Shown: in pieces, positions 1 through 9,574 of the stretch | Numbering within the stretch: the stretch's first letter is position 1 | Layout: every line of letters starts with the position of its first letter | From: Bacteroides intestinalis | Lineage (GTDB): Bacteria; Bacteroidota; Bacteroidia; Bacteroidales; Bacteroidaceae | DNA: 64,000 nucleotides | Direction of reading: 5' to 3' | Assembly (NCBI RefSeq): GCF_902364365.1 | Contig: NZ_CABJDN010000005.1 | Location: 248,001-312,000, forward strand | The notes under the pieces: model-generated | The model's input: only the letters and a program-made list of their open reading frames with translations | What the model was told of the DNA's origin: nothing | Databases searched by the model: none | Program-made: the position numbers and the translations under genes

Positions 1-493
1 CCATATCGAGCATACGGTCGGCTTCATCAAGAATGAAGTAGGAGACACGCGAAAGATCAACATAACCCAAACTAAGATGAGCAATCAAACGTCCCGGAGT
101 AGCAATTACAACATCAGCTCCCAACATCAACCCTTTTTTCTGTTGTTCAAAAAGTACTCCGTCGTTACCACCGTAGACAGCTACACTACTGACAGGCATA
201 AAATAAGAAAAACCTTCCATCTGCTGGTCTATCTGCTGTGCCAACTCACGCGTAGGCGACATAACAATACAGTTGATGGCATCTTCCGGATGGTTACCTT
301 CCGATAATTTATTCAATACAGGCAACAGATAAGCGGCTGTCTTACCAGTTCCGGTCTGTGCTACGGCTATCAAATCTCTGCCTTCAAGTATAACGGGGAT
401 GGATTTCTCTTGTATAGGTGTGCACTCGTCGAAGCGCATGGCTTCCAGTGCATCAAGCACCTGATCATTCAGTTGTAGTTCGGAAAACTTCAT
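1..493 (-). CDS. DEAD-box RNA helicase, 3' part beyond window
   Basis: The first 164 residues of an ATP-dependent RNA helicase, read leftwards and cut by the window edge. Visible motifs in order are the Q-motif (FDECTPIQEKSIP), motif I AQTGTGKT, motif Ia PTRELAQQ, the GG motif, motif Ib TPGRL and motif II DEAD. These place it in the RhlE/DeaD-like group that unwinds short RNA duplexes in ribosome assembly or RNA turnover; which member cannot be told without the C-terminus. It has its own perfect Bacteroides promoter just upstream. Confidence 0.93.
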   Translation of the reverse strand, partial: MKFSELQLNDQVLDALEAMRFDECTPIQEKSIPVILEGRDLIAVAQTGTGKTAAYLLPVLNKLSEGNHPEDAINCIVMSPTRELAQQIDQQMEGFSYFMPVSSVAVYGGNDGVLFEQQKKGLMLGADVVIATPGRLIAHLSLGYVDLSRVSYFILDEADRMLDM

Positions 494-512
494 GTTTCTT
501 TTTATTTAGCCG

Positions 513-543
513 CAAAGATAGGAAATAAAGTGATTAACACAAA
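513..543 (-). promoter_or_regulatory. Bacteroides-type promoter of the DEAD-box helicase gene
   Basis: On the minus strand TTTG (540-543) is followed after 19 bases by TATCTTTG (513-520), an exact match to the Bacteroides primary-sigma pattern. It lies about 20 bases before the helicase start codon. Confidence 0.7.
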
Positions 544-572
544 AGAATGAAGCGACTTTGCAATCCATTCCT

Positions 573-2210
573 TTAATAGCCCGGATGCTGCTCCCATCCC
601 GGATTCATTTGTCTGATTTTCTCAGGGATAGGGAAGACGGTAGTATATCCGTTTTCCTCATCAGGCAGTTGCGGACGACTGCTGTAAGTACGGGTAAATT
701 GTCCGAAACGAATTAGGTCCTGGCGTCTCCAACCTTCCCATGCAAATTCCAACTGACGCTCAGCAAGAAGATTCTCTAAAGTAGCAACACGTTGCGATAC
801 TCCTACACGGGCACGCACTTGGTTCAGTTCTTCATCTCCATCGCGTCCGTCACGAACTTTAGCCTCACTCTTCATCAATAACACATCTGCATAACGGAAC
901 AAGACAATATCATTTTCTATCAGCTTACCATCTTTCATTGCTTTATCATCAATTTCATATTTCTTCATTCGGGCGCCGGCAGTCTTTTCATAAGGTTCAT
1001 CGGATATATCTAACTTTACTTTCCACGGCTCGTAAACCAAAACAGTTCCATCATCCAACTTTACAACATTGCCTTTCAAATCATAGACTGTACCTGCATA
1101 ATAGCAGAAATCAAAACGAGGGTCTTGTAGATCAGTATCATATCCAAAGGTCTGCAGGGCTTCAATGGTAGCACTCGATCCGTTTTCACCAGATAACCCC
1201 AATGCTTTGGCATGATTATAATGGCGTGAGCGGAAAAGATACTGCATCTGATTGGTGTACAGTGTTTTGCTCATAGGCACAGTAAAGATATTCTCAACGG
1301 AACTTTCATTATATACAGCAAAATTAGCTGTATAATCCGGCTCGAGGCGATAGCCAAACGCTGTGATCTTATCACAATAAGTTTCTGCAGCCTGCCAGGC
1401 ATTTAATGTAGTGCCATCTACTTCGAAAAAGATATTCTTTCCATCAGAGCGAACACCATCTGTCCAGTTATTGTCTGTATAAATTTCGGCATTCAGTGCC
1501 AACTTTGCCAGCAAAAAGTATGCAACAGGGCGTGTCAAACGTCCGTAATAATTGCCGGAACGGTTGCTGAACTGGGCGGGCAGGAGTGGAGCGGCCTCTT
1601 GTAATTCCCTGACTACAAAGTCGAATACATTCTTACGCTCGCTCAACACAATATCTTTTGAGGCAACATTAGAGTGTAAAACCAGTGGTATACGTCCAAA
1701 CAGATCCATCAGATAATAATAGTACATTGCACGAAAAGCACGTACTTCGGCGCGATAGCCGGATAACTCCGCATCAGAGTGGGTTAGAGCATAGGTTTCT
1801 ATATGTTCCAGAGAATTGTTACTAAGCATAATTACCTTATAAAGATATTCCCAGGTGGCCTGTATTGCATCATTGTTTACACCCCATTTATGCAGAAATA
1901 ATCCTTGCCAGAAACCGCCATCATACCAGTCGCCACCTCGGGTAGGCATAATGGCTTCATCAGTGGTAAAAGTATTCAGGTCATAGATACCACGACCGGT
2001 TCCTTGCAATCCTTGGCTATCAGCATTTCCACCTATGTAATTGTAGAGGGATGCCACTGCATTGAGATAGAGTTCAGAGATATTACTATAACCTTCCTCT
2101 TCAGGCAGTGCATCACGAGACTTTTCTTTCAGAAAACCGTCGCACGAAGTCATTCCCCAGCAAAGGGCAACTAAAATACAAAACGAACAAAATATAGAAT
2201 TACGTTTCAT
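573..2210 (-). CDS. SusD/RagB-like outer-membrane nutrient-binding lipoprotein
   Basis: A 545-residue surface lipoprotein that would cap a TonB-dependent SusC-type channel and bind a glycan or peptide. A signal peptide ends in the lipobox GMTSC (Cys at residue 23), followed by DGFL as in most SusD proteins. The C-terminal half carries the usual SusD features: FRYADVLLMKSEA, a short loop with RARVG, and ERQLEFAWEGWRRQDLIRFG. It starts 11 bases after the SusC gene stop, so the two are co-transcribed. No glycosidase or sigma/anti-sigma pair is adjacent, so the substrate cannot be inferred. Confidence 0.94.
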   Translation of the reverse strand: MKRNSIFCSFCILVALCWGMTSCDGFLKEKSRDALPEEEGYSNISELYLNAVASLYNYIGGNADSQGLQGTGRGIYDLNTFTTDEAIMPTRGGDWYDGGFWQGLFLHKWGVNNDAIQATWEYLYKVIMLSNNSLEHIETYALTHSDAELSGYRAEVRAFRAMYYYYLMDLFGRIPLVLHSNVASKDIVLSERKNVFDFVVRELQEAAPLLPAQFSNRSGNYYGRLTRPVAYFLLAKLALNAEIYTDNNWTDGVRSDGKNIFFEVDGTTLNAWQAAETYCDKITAFGYRLEPDYTANFAVYNESSVENIFTVPMSKTLYTNQMQYLFRSRHYNHAKALGLSGENGSSATIEALQTFGYDTDLQDPRFDFCYYAGTVYDLKGNVVKLDDGTVLVYEPWKVKLDISDEPYEKTAGARMKKYEIDDKAMKDGKLIENDIVLFRYADVLLMKSEAKVRDGRDGDEELNQVRARVGVSQRVATLENLLAERQLEFAWEGWRRQDLIRFGQFTRTYSSRPQLPDEENGYTTVFPIPEKIRQMNPGWEQHPGY

Positions 2211-2221
2211 GGCTTTAAGGT

Positions 2222-4954
2222 TTAGAAGTTTACACTAAGTCCGATAGTATATATGCGGTATAGAGGATAATTGCGTTTATCATCTATTCCCAGAGTAGCA
2301 TTTACAGACGAGCTGTTTATCATAGGCGTTAAGCCCGAGTAACCTGAAATTGTCGCCAGATTGTTAACAGTCAGGGACAGGCGGAGCGACTGCAAGTAAC
2401 GGGTATTCTTTAACGGAACATTCCAGCCTAACGTAACATAATCGAAGTTAATGTAATCGCCATCTTCCAACCAGTAATCCGTAGCTGTCTGGTCTTTAAT
2501 GTTCTGCGCAGGCGCTTTTTTCATGACGTTATAATCGGGGAAGCTGTTCATATTCATATAAGTCAATGAAGTACCATTGTACACTTTATGACCGAATGCC
2601 CCGTTTATCTGTAGCGATATATCAAAATCTTTATAACGGAAACTGATATTAGAACCAAGTATCGTCTTTGGCACAGCCTGTCCTGCCACATAACGGTCTT
2701 CACCATCTTCCAGACTGACACCACCGCCATTCAGATCGGCAATCTGATAGGTATATCCACCATTTCCATCGGATACCAGCCCTGTACAATGGGGCAGATA
2801 GAATACACCCAGAGGCTGACCCACAATCTGGTAAACAATATGATTGTATCCACCGTGGAATCCTGCACCATCCAGTCCGGCAAGGCTCTTGTATTCTGTA
2901 GCTGAAATATGTTCGCCCTGGTAGTTTCCGTCAAGAGAAAGTAATTTGTTTTGCTGGAAAGTCAGATTGGCATTAATATTCAGTTCCATGTCTTTGGTCT
3001 TCAGCGGAGTAATGCCGATAGATAGCTCTGTTCCATAATTACGCATAGAACCAATGTTTGCCAGCAAAGTATTATAAGTAAAAGGGGGTACACTCACGTT
3101 ATAAAGATAAAGCATGTCCTTCGTCTTGGAATTATAATAGTTGGCAGTCAGCAGCAATCGGTTACCCAGCAAAGCTACTTCTATACCGGCATTGAATGTC
3201 TGTTTCACTTCCCACTTCAAATCCGGGTTCGTATTCCGCAACTTATCCATTGTGACTACAGGTGTAGAACCTACCGGTGCAATACCATTAGGTCGCATCA
3301 GACTCAACGTAGTATATGAATCAATGCCATTTTGATTGCCCGCCAAGCCATATCCTGCACGGATTTTCAAATTATCGATAAAAGAAAGTTTTTCCATAAA
3401 CTTCTCTTTACTAACTACCCATGCAACAGATACAGCCGGGAAAAATCCCCATTTATGATTACTGCCAAACTTGGAAGACGCATCCCCACGGGCATTCACC
3501 GTCAGGATGTAGCGGTCATTATATGTATAATTCACGCGCCCCATAAAAGAAACCAAACGAGGATCTTCGTAGTAAGAATTAGTTCCATCCCACGGACGAA
3601 TGGCACCTCCCTGAAGATTATTATAGCCTAATTTATCATTACTGAAATTTGTAACTGTAGTATAAAATCCGGAATATTTGTCTTTCTGTATCTCTGCCAG
3701 TCCTAAAACATCAAAAAAGTGTTTCCGCCATTCTTTTTTATAAGACAGCATCAGGTTACCCAGCAATGATTCCATTTTTTTGTCTCCTCTGTATGCCTGT
3801 CCTTGTGCCCAGACAGCAACAGGTAGATACTGCGCATTTTCTACTACATTATATGTATAGGAACCGAAAAAAGTCAGTTTCCATGCTTCGGCCAGATTGA
3901 ACGTCAACCGGGCATGCGTGCTGATATGCGATGTAGCATTCTTGTCTTTCACATCCATCCATGCCAACGGATGTGATAACTGGCTGGCATAAGCATATCC
4001 ATCCCAGTTACCGGTCTCCGGATTCTTGTGATTCGGGAAAGTAGGATTATACGAAGCAGCAGAATAGAATATTTTGTGCAGATTCACCAGATTGCGTTCC
4101 TTCTGTACGGAACCAAACATACCAAGATCACATTTAAGAAAATTATCGAATACATACTGTGTCATATTCATATTCGATGTGAAGTTCTGCAACTTTTCAT
4201 TGACAATCACTCCTTCACGATTCATTAGAGCGAGTGAAACACGATAATTGGAAGTATTCGTTCCTCCCGAAAACGCGATATGATGATTATGTTGTAATCC
4301 CGTTTGCTCGATCTCTTTCTGGAAATCTGTATTGTTTCCCATATCCAAAATAGAGATGCCACGTCTCTGAGCCAATGCCCGGAATTCATTTCCATTGAGC
4401 ATCCTCACTGTTTTATAGCTCGAGGCAATGCCAAAACTTCCATTATAGTTAACGCTTGTACGCCCGCTGACACCTTTTTTTGTAGTAATCTCAATCACAC
4501 CCGATGCTCCGCGCGAACCGTATTGTGCAGTTTCCGAAGCATCTTTCAGGATAACAAAGCTTTCAATATCCGCCGGATAAATAGATGTAAGCATACTCAG
4601 GTCACCAAAAACTCCGTCCACAATAATTAACGGGTCATTTCCAGTAGTCAGGGAGGTAGTGCCACGCAGACGGACAGCATCCAGCGCAGCAGGTCCATTC
4701 GAACCTTTCAGAATCGTCAATCCCGGTACCCGTCCACGGATGGCATCCAGCGGATTGGTAATCTGGTCTTTATTCATCTGATTTTCAGTGATTCTTTCCA
4801 CCAAGCCAGAAAGATTCTTACGAAGTCCGGTGGCATATCCAACAGTGGTTATCGAATCGGGGAGGGTAACATGAAGTTTTGTTTGTGCGACAGCAGGTAA
4901 GCCGACTGCAACTAAAAGTAAAGAGAGACAGAATAGGTTCCTTATTCTCTTCAT
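2222..4954 (-). CDS. SusC/RagA-like TonB-dependent outer-membrane receptor
   Basis: A 910-residue barrel that would import the ligand caught by its SusD partner using TonB energy. After a signal peptide (to about residue 24, AVAQ) the chain goes almost directly into the plug (LDAIRGRVPGLTI, LIIVDGVFGDLSML, ILKDASETAQYGSRGASGVIEI) and then the barrel, ending in Phe. The carboxypeptidase-regulatory-like domain that normally precedes the plug in SusC proteins is missing, and only about 25 residues separate the signal peptide from the plug. I chose the ATG at 4954; an in-frame TTG at 4981 sits inside a palindrome and is unlikely. Confidence 0.93.
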   Translation of the reverse strand: MKRIRNLFCLSLLLVAVGLPAVAQTKLHVTLPDSITTVGYATGLRKNLSGLVERITENQMNKDQITNPLDAIRGRVPGLTILKGSNGPAALDAVRLRGTTSLTTGNDPLIIVDGVFGDLSMLTSIYPADIESFVILKDASETAQYGSRGASGVIEITTKKGVSGRTSVNYNGSFGIASSYKTVRMLNGNEFRALAQRRGISILDMGNNTDFQKEIEQTGLQHNHHIAFSGGTNTSNYRVSLALMNREGVIVNEKLQNFTSNMNMTQYVFDNFLKCDLGMFGSVQKERNLVNLHKIFYSAASYNPTFPNHKNPETGNWDGYAYASQLSHPLAWMDVKDKNATSHISTHARLTFNLAEAWKLTFFGSYTYNVVENAQYLPVAVWAQGQAYRGDKKMESLLGNLMLSYKKEWRKHFFDVLGLAEIQKDKYSGFYTTVTNFSNDKLGYNNLQGGAIRPWDGTNSYYEDPRLVSFMGRVNYTYNDRYILTVNARGDASSKFGSNHKWGFFPAVSVAWVVSKEKFMEKLSFIDNLKIRAGYGLAGNQNGIDSYTTLSLMRPNGIAPVGSTPVVTMDKLRNTNPDLKWEVKQTFNAGIEVALLGNRLLLTANYYNSKTKDMLYLYNVSVPPFTYNTLLANIGSMRNYGTELSIGITPLKTKDMELNINANLTFQQNKLLSLDGNYQGEHISATEYKSLAGLDGAGFHGGYNHIVYQIVGQPLGVFYLPHCTGLVSDGNGGYTYQIADLNGGGVSLEDGEDRYVAGQAVPKTILGSNISFRYKDFDISLQINGAFGHKVYNGTSLTYMNMNSFPDYNVMKKAPAQNIKDQTATDYWLEDGDYINFDYVTLGWNVPLKNTRYLQSLRLSLTVNNLATISGYSGLTPMINSSSVNATLGIDDKRNYPLYRIYTIGLSVNF

Positions 4955-4973
4955 AGTATTCAAATTTAAGAGG

Positions 4974-5020
4974 TTCCGCAAATATATATGTCATTATATG
5001 AAACAAATATATTTGCGGAA
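4974..5020. promoter_or_regulatory. 14-bp palindrome between serB and the SusC gene
   Basis: Perfect inverted repeat TTCCGCAAATATAT (4974-4987) and its complement (5007-5020), separated by 19 bases. On the minus strand the arms contain TATTTG and TATATTTG boxes 17 bases apart, so this may be an operator on the SusCD promoter. It could also be a stem ending serB transcripts, although there is no U-run. Confidence 0.5.
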
Positions 5021-5029
5021 TAGTTCAAC

Positions 5030-6259
5030 TCATTTCGGTAAATCAATATATGAGTCTTTGAAGCCTAAGAAATAGAGTACCCCATCCAAACCAATCGTGT
5101 TAATAGATTGCTTTGCATTGGCAACCACTTTCGGTTTGGCATGGAAAGCAATGCCCAATCCGGCAACGCCCAGCATCGGAAGATCATTCGCTCCGTCACC
5201 CACAGCAATGGTCTGAGCAATGTCTACCTTCTCTACCTGTGCAATGAGGCGCAACAGTTCGGCTTTGCGCTTACCGTCTACCACATCTCCCAGATAACGG
5301 CCGGTCAACTTGCCGTCCACTATTTCCAATTCATTGGCATATACATAGTCAACGCCATATTTCTTTTGAAGATATTGCCCGAAATAAGTGAAACCACCAG
5401 AAAGGATGGCTATCTTGTAACCATACTTTTTCAATACATACATCAGGCGGTCTACACCTTCCGTAATGGGCAGATTCTCTGCTATTTCCTGCATGACAGA
5501 TTCATCCAGACCTTTCAACAGAGCTACACGCTCACGGAAACTTTCAGTAAAATCTATCTCACCACGCATAGCGCGCTCAGTGATGGCTTTTACCTCATTG
5601 CCCACACCGGCACGTATAGCCAATTCGTCAATTACTTCCGTTTCAATCAGAGTCGAGTCCATATCGAAACAGATCAGTCGGCGCATCCGACGATACATAT
5701 TATCAAGCTGGAAAGAGAAGTCCATTTCCAATTCACTCGCCAGCTTCATTAACTGTTCCTGCATAGCAATACGGTCTTTCGGAGTTCCCCGGACAGAAAA
5801 CTCGATGCAGGCACGTGTACGCGAATCACATTCATCTAATGGAATACGCCCCGTCAGGCGTTTGATGGCATCAATATTCATCCCCTGTTCAGCAAGAATA
5901 CGGGTAACGGCAGAAATCTGACGAGCAGATAATTTACGTCCTAACAGAGTAAGGATATAGCGGTTCTTTCCCTGCATATTCACCCAATCTTCATATTCCT
6001 TTACTGAAATAGGATAGAAGCGAATCGTCACTCCCAAAGAAGACGCTTTGAAAAGCAACTCTTTCATAATGAATCCTGAATGTTGTTCCTCTGTCTTACA
6101 TAAGATACCTAATGACAGTGTATTATGGATGTCGGCCTGGCCAATGTCAAGAATAGTAGCGTCGTATTTAGCTAAAATTTCTGTAACAGATGCAGTCAAT
6201 CCCGGACGATCTTCGCCCGTGACCCGGATAAGTATAAGTTCTGTACTCAATGGTTGCAT
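5030..6259 (-). CDS. serB: phosphoserine phosphatase SerB with N-terminal ACT domains
   Basis: The enzyme removes phosphate from O-phosphoserine, the last step of serine synthesis, in the cytoplasm. It has 409 residues. The first about 190 hold ACT-type regulatory folds (LILIRVTGEDRPGLTASVTE, then a second around RQISAVTRILAEQGMNID). A HAD phosphatase follows: DMDST (motif I with nucleophile and acid Asp), SGG (motif II), a Lys in VDGKRKAELL, and GDGANDLPML (metal-binding motif). This two-ACT architecture is usual for Bacteroidetes and actinobacterial SerB. All catalytic residues are present. Confidence 0.96.
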   Translation of the reverse strand: MQPLSTELILIRVTGEDRPGLTASVTEILAKYDATILDIGQADIHNTLSLGILCKTEEQHSGFIMKELLFKASSLGVTIRFYPISVKEYEDWVNMQGKNRYILTLLGRKLSARQISAVTRILAEQGMNIDAIKRLTGRIPLDECDSRTRACIEFSVRGTPKDRIAMQEQLMKLASELEMDFSFQLDNMYRRMRRLICFDMDSTLIETEVIDELAIRAGVGNEVKAITERAMRGEIDFTESFRERVALLKGLDESVMQEIAENLPITEGVDRLMYVLKKYGYKIAILSGGFTYFGQYLQKKYGVDYVYANELEIVDGKLTGRYLGDVVDGKRKAELLRLIAQVEKVDIAQTIAVGDGANDLPMLGVAGLGIAFHAKPKVVANAKQSINTIGLDGVLYFLGFKDSYIDLPK

Positions 6260-6430
6260 AAAAGTTGTTTATCTAAATTAATGAATAACACGATGCAAAA
6301 GTAGGCAAAATTTCTAATGCTAATGAGAAAACACATCATAATCTATTCATCAAATGCATCATATATATCATGTTGAGGGATATCCTGAGATGCAAAACAT
6401 GTTATATAACATGAAAAAGTTAATCGTTTA

Positions 6431-6461
6431 CTTGATTTTCTATAATAATATTGTACCTTTG
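6431..6461 (+). promoter_or_regulatory. promoter for the thioredoxin-fold gene
   Basis: CTTG (6431-6434), 19 bases, then TACCTTTG (6454-6461). The 329-base gap between serB and the gene at 6589 holds this promoter and about 125 bases of leader. I see no other gene in it. Confidence 0.6.
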
Positions 6462-6588
6462 TCCCCGATTTGGAACAAATGGTTCTATAATCTTAGTAAA
6501 CGTTGATCGTATATTTGTTTGTTAAGACGTTATTTCATCGTCCGACAAACACCTATAAATCAACCAGTATTAACCAAAACCGCCTTAC

Positions 6589-7095
6589 ATGAAGCATGTA
6601 AAATGGATTTTTGTTGTATTACTAATTAGTTCCTTGACTTCTTTCGTAGAAAAAGACAAACCTACCGGAGGTTTAAATGTGGGTGACATAGCCCCTGATT
6701 TTAAAATCAAAGCTATGTCAGCTGAGCAACAACCGACTCAAAATCTGTCCAAGATGAAGGGAAAATATGTGTTACTCAGTTTCTGGGCAAGTTACGACGC
6801 GCAATCCCGGATGCAAAACGCAAGTTTAAGCAATGCACTTCGTTCAACTTCTCAAAACAACAATGTGGAAATGGTTTCCGTATCATTCGATGAATATCAA
6901 TCTATCTTCGAGGAAACCATTCGTAAGGACCAAATAGTTACGCCCACCTGTTTCGTGGAAACTAAAGGCGAGTCGTCCGGCATCTTTAAAAAATACCGTT
7001 TAGGCCGGGGATTTACTAACTATTTACTGGATGATAATGGTGTGATTATAGCCAAAAACATCTCTGCTGCAGAACTTTCAGCTTACTTGAATTAA
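6589..7095 (+). CDS. thioredoxin-fold (AhpC/TlpA-like) protein lacking the CxxC pair
   Basis: 168 residues: an N-terminal export signal (KWIFVVLLISSLTSFV), then a redoxin fold with VGDIAPDFKIKAMSAE, MKGKYVLLSFWASYD and the cis-Pro segment VTPTCFVE. Where TlpA/ResA proteins carry WCxxC after FWAS, this one reads FWASYDAQSRMQ, so both redox cysteines are gone. The fold is clear, but disulfide chemistry is unlikely; a scaffold or binding role is inference. There is one other Cys (residue 125, in TCF). It is monocistronic, between a promoter and a strong terminator. Confidence 0.8.
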   Translation: MKHVKWIFVVLLISSLTSFVEKDKPTGGLNVGDIAPDFKIKAMSAEQQPTQNLSKMKGKYVLLSFWASYDAQSRMQNASLSNALRSTSQNNNVEMVSVSFDEYQSIFEETIRKDQIVTPTCFVETKGESSGIFKKYRLGRGFTNYLLDDNGVIIAKNISAAELSAYLN

Positions 7096-7236
7096 GCTTT
7101 CACTGCACATTGCCATGAAAGATTTAAAGAACCTGTAAGACGAAAGTGGGGTTGCTTCTAAATACGCATACGATGAGAATGCATCGTTAAAGTTATGAAG
7201 AAGCAAAAGACAAAAGAGGAAATGGATACAACAAAA

Positions 7237-7292
7237 AAGCCCTTCCTGCACTTGTGGTAACACAAGGAGCAGGAGGGGCTTCTTATTTTTTA
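7237..7292. terminator. bidirectional terminator between convergent genes
   Basis: AAGCCCTTCCTGC pairs with GCAGGAGGGGCTT (one G-U). Nested inside is CTTGTG-gtaa-CACAAG. An A-run lies on the left and a T-run on the right, so it can stop transcription from both sides. Confidence 0.85.
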
Positions 7293-7310
7293 TTCATTCG
7301 GTTATATTCC

Positions 7311-8447
7311 TTATTTCGGTGCTTTCTGATACAAGTAGAATGCAATGAAAGCATAGAGTATATTCGGTATCCATACGGCAATTACCGGAGGCACATTACC
7401 GTTTACAGCAAAAGTAGAAGCAATCGTCTGGAAAAGGATATATGAGAAACTTAATGCCAAACCTATACCCAAATGCAATCCCATTCCGCCCTTCGTCTTT
7501 TTCGAAGAAAGAGAAACACCTATCAACGTAAGGATAAACGACGCAAACGACATGGCAATGCGCTTGTGATATTCAATCTCAAATTCCTTGATATTGGCAA
7601 ATCCACGCTGTCGCTGTCTGCTAATATATTCACTTAATTGTGGACTGGTCATCATTTCCTGTTGATTTTTCATAATAAGAAAATCGGCAGGCTCCATGAA
7701 AAGGGTACTGTCAATACGATCCCCCTTAACAATATTTTCTTTCATGCCGTCCATCTCGCGTATCATGTAATCCTTAATGGTCCACCTATGAACAGATGCC
7801 GTATCATAGGTGATGGAACGAGCCGTAAGATGAGACACCAACTGCTTATCTTTAAACTTATCCAGTGAAAAACGATATCCTGTCTTGCTATGATCTTCAA
7901 AACGTTCAATATAGGCAATTACTCCCGAATCCACTTCCAACTGAATATTTCGGGCAGTATTTGATTTACGTTGTTTATAGTACTTATCCTCAAAGTTGAT
8001 ACGTGTCACACTCCCCTTAGGAATTACATAAGAACCTAAGCAAAAGGTTACTACTGCAATAATGGCAGCCGACACCATATAAGGTCGAAGCATCCGCTTA
8101 AAACTCATTCCGGTAGAAAACATCGCAATAATCTCCGAGTTTTCAGCCAGTTTTGAAGTAAAGAAGATAACCGCAATAAACACAAACAGCGGGCTGAACA
8201 GATTGGCAAAGTAAGGAACAAAGTTCAGATAATAATCGAAAATAATGGCTTTCCATGGCGCTTCGTGTGACATGAACTTATCCATCTTCTCATTAAAGTC
8301 GAATACCACTGCAATAGAGATAATCAATGCAATGGCAAACACGTAAGTTCCGAGGAACTTCTTGATAATGTAGAAGTCGAGCCGCTTCAACCACTTCCAG
8401 TTATCCGGCAACTTTATACCTTTTATTTTCCAGTTCAGTTTTTTCAT
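7311..8447 (-). CDS. LptF/LptG-family (YjgP/YjgQ) permease
   Basis: A 378-residue inner-membrane protein of the lipopolysaccharide export ABC transporter family that extracts LPS towards the periplasmic bridge. The first transmembrane segment is near residue 35 (LGTYVFAIALIISIAVVF), with two more around residues 65-115. A large periplasmic beta-jellyroll-type region follows (about 125-265), then three C-terminal helices. The start at 8447 makes a 4-base ATGA overlap with the tgt stop; a longer start at 8486 would overlap tgt by 43 bases. LptF versus LptG cannot be decided from sequence alone. Confidence 0.9.
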   Translation of the reverse strand: MKKLNWKIKGIKLPDNWKWLKRLDFYIIKKFLGTYVFAIALIISIAVVFDFNEKMDKFMSHEAPWKAIIFDYYLNFVPYFANLFSPLFVFIAVIFFTSKLAENSEIIAMFSTGMSFKRMLRPYMVSAAIIAVVTFCLGSYVIPKGSVTRINFEDKYYKQRKSNTARNIQLEVDSGVIAYIERFEDHSKTGYRFSLDKFKDKQLVSHLTARSITYDTASVHRWTIKDYMIREMDGMKENIVKGDRIDSTLFMEPADFLIMKNQQEMMTSPQLSEYISRQRQRGFANIKEFEIEYHKRIAMSFASFILTLIGVSLSSKKTKGGMGLHLGIGLALSFSYILFQTIASTFAVNGNVPPVIAVWIPNILYAFIAFYLYQKAPK

Positions 8448-9574
8448 AACCTTGTCGATACGCGTTTTACCATCATCGGTTTCCATGTAGAGAAGTCACC
8501 GGCAATGATGTGTTTGCGAGCTTCACCCACCAGCCACAGATAAAAAGCCAAATTATGAATAGATGCAATTTGCATAGCCAGCAATTCTTGTGCATGGAAC
8601 AGATGGCGCAGATACGCTTTACTATATAAAGTATCTACAGTGGAAGCTCCGTCTGCCTCAATAGGAGAGAAGTCTGTTTCCCATTTCTTATTGCGCATAT
8701 TGATAATACCGTCTTTGGTAAACAGCATACCATTCCGTCCGTTTCGGGTTGGCATCACACAGTCGAACATATCTACACCACGCTCTATACCTTCCAGGAT
8801 GTTCACCGGTGTACCTACACCCATCAGATAACGGGGTTTATCTTTCGGCAGAATCTCGTTCACCAACTCAATCATCTCATACATCTTGTCTACCGGCTCA
8901 CCTACCGCCAAACCACCGATAGCATTACCATCTGCCCCCTTCGATGCGATGAATTCAGCCGACTCCTTGCGAAGATCAGGATAAACACATCCCTGCACAA
9001 TGGGGAAGAGCGACTGTTGGTATCCATATTTTGGTTCCGTCTCATTGAAACGCTGAATACAACGGTCCAGCCAACGGTGCGTCAGTCCTAATGACTTTTT
9101 GGCATACGCATAATCCGAATCTCCCGGAGGGCACTCGTCAAAAGCCATCATAATATCTGCACCAATCGTACGTTCGATGTCCATTACCTTTTCGGGGGTG
9201 AAGATATGTTTGCTACCATCAATATGTGAACGGAATTCTGCACCTTCTTCCCGTAATTTACGAATACCCGACAATGAAAAGACCTGGAATCCACCACTAT
9301 CCGTCAACATCGGACGGTCAAAGCCGTTGAACTTATGAAGTCCTCCGGCTTTTTCCAATACATCCAATCCCGGACGCAGATACAGATGATAGGTATTTCC
9401 TAATATGATCTGCGCCTCGATATCTTCTTTCAGTTCGGTTACATGCACACCTTTCACCGTTCCTACGGTACCTACCGGCATAAAGATAGGTGTTGCTATC
9501 TGCCCGTGATCGGTGGTTATCAATCCTGCACGCGCATTACTTTTACTATCTGTATATTGTAAGTCGAATGTCAT
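8444..9574 (-). CDS. tgt: queuine tRNA-ribosyltransferase (TGT)
   Basis: Exchanges guanine at position 34 of Asp/Asn/His/Tyr tRNAs for a queuosine precursor. It has 376 residues. Landmarks are MLTDSGGFQVFSL (catalytic Asp), IVQGG-like IVQGCVYPDLR, GGLAVGE, and MFDCVMPTRNGRNG with the nucleophile Asp. The C-terminal zinc site of typical bacterial TGT (CxCxxC...H) is altered: after FSPIEADG the region reads ASTVDTLYSKAYLRHLF with no cysteines, though the final His in IHNLAFYL remains. The start overlaps the lon stop by ATGA. Confidence 0.95.
   Translation of the reverse strand: MTFDLQYTDSKSNARAGLITTDHGQIATPIFMPVGTVGTVKGVHVTELKEDIEAQIILGNTYHLYLRPGLDVLEKAGGLHKFNGFDRPMLTDSGGFQVFSLSGIRKLREEGAEFRSHIDGSKHIFTPEKVMDIERTIGADIMMAFDECPPGDSDYAYAKKSLGLTHRWLDRCIQRFNETEPKYGYQQSLFPIVQGCVYPDLRKESAEFIASKGADGNAIGGLAVGEPVDKMYEMIELVNEILPKDKPRYLMGVGTPVNILEGIERGVDMFDCVMPTRNGRNGMLFTKDGIINMRNKKWETDFSPIEADGASTVDTLYSKAYLRHLFHAQELLAMQIASIHNLAFYLWLVGEARKHIIAGDFSTWKPMMVKRVSTRL

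Noticed and set aside
4974..5020. Invertible promoter for the SusCD pair
   Set aside because: The inverted arms are only 19 bases apart, too close to enclose an invertible promoter segment.
5108..5752. 214-codon plus-strand frame over serB
   Set aside because: Fully overlaps serB, which has all catalytic motifs.
7195..7260. Possible 21-residue peptide MKKQKTKEEM...
   Set aside because: It ends inside the terminator stem and has no promoter.
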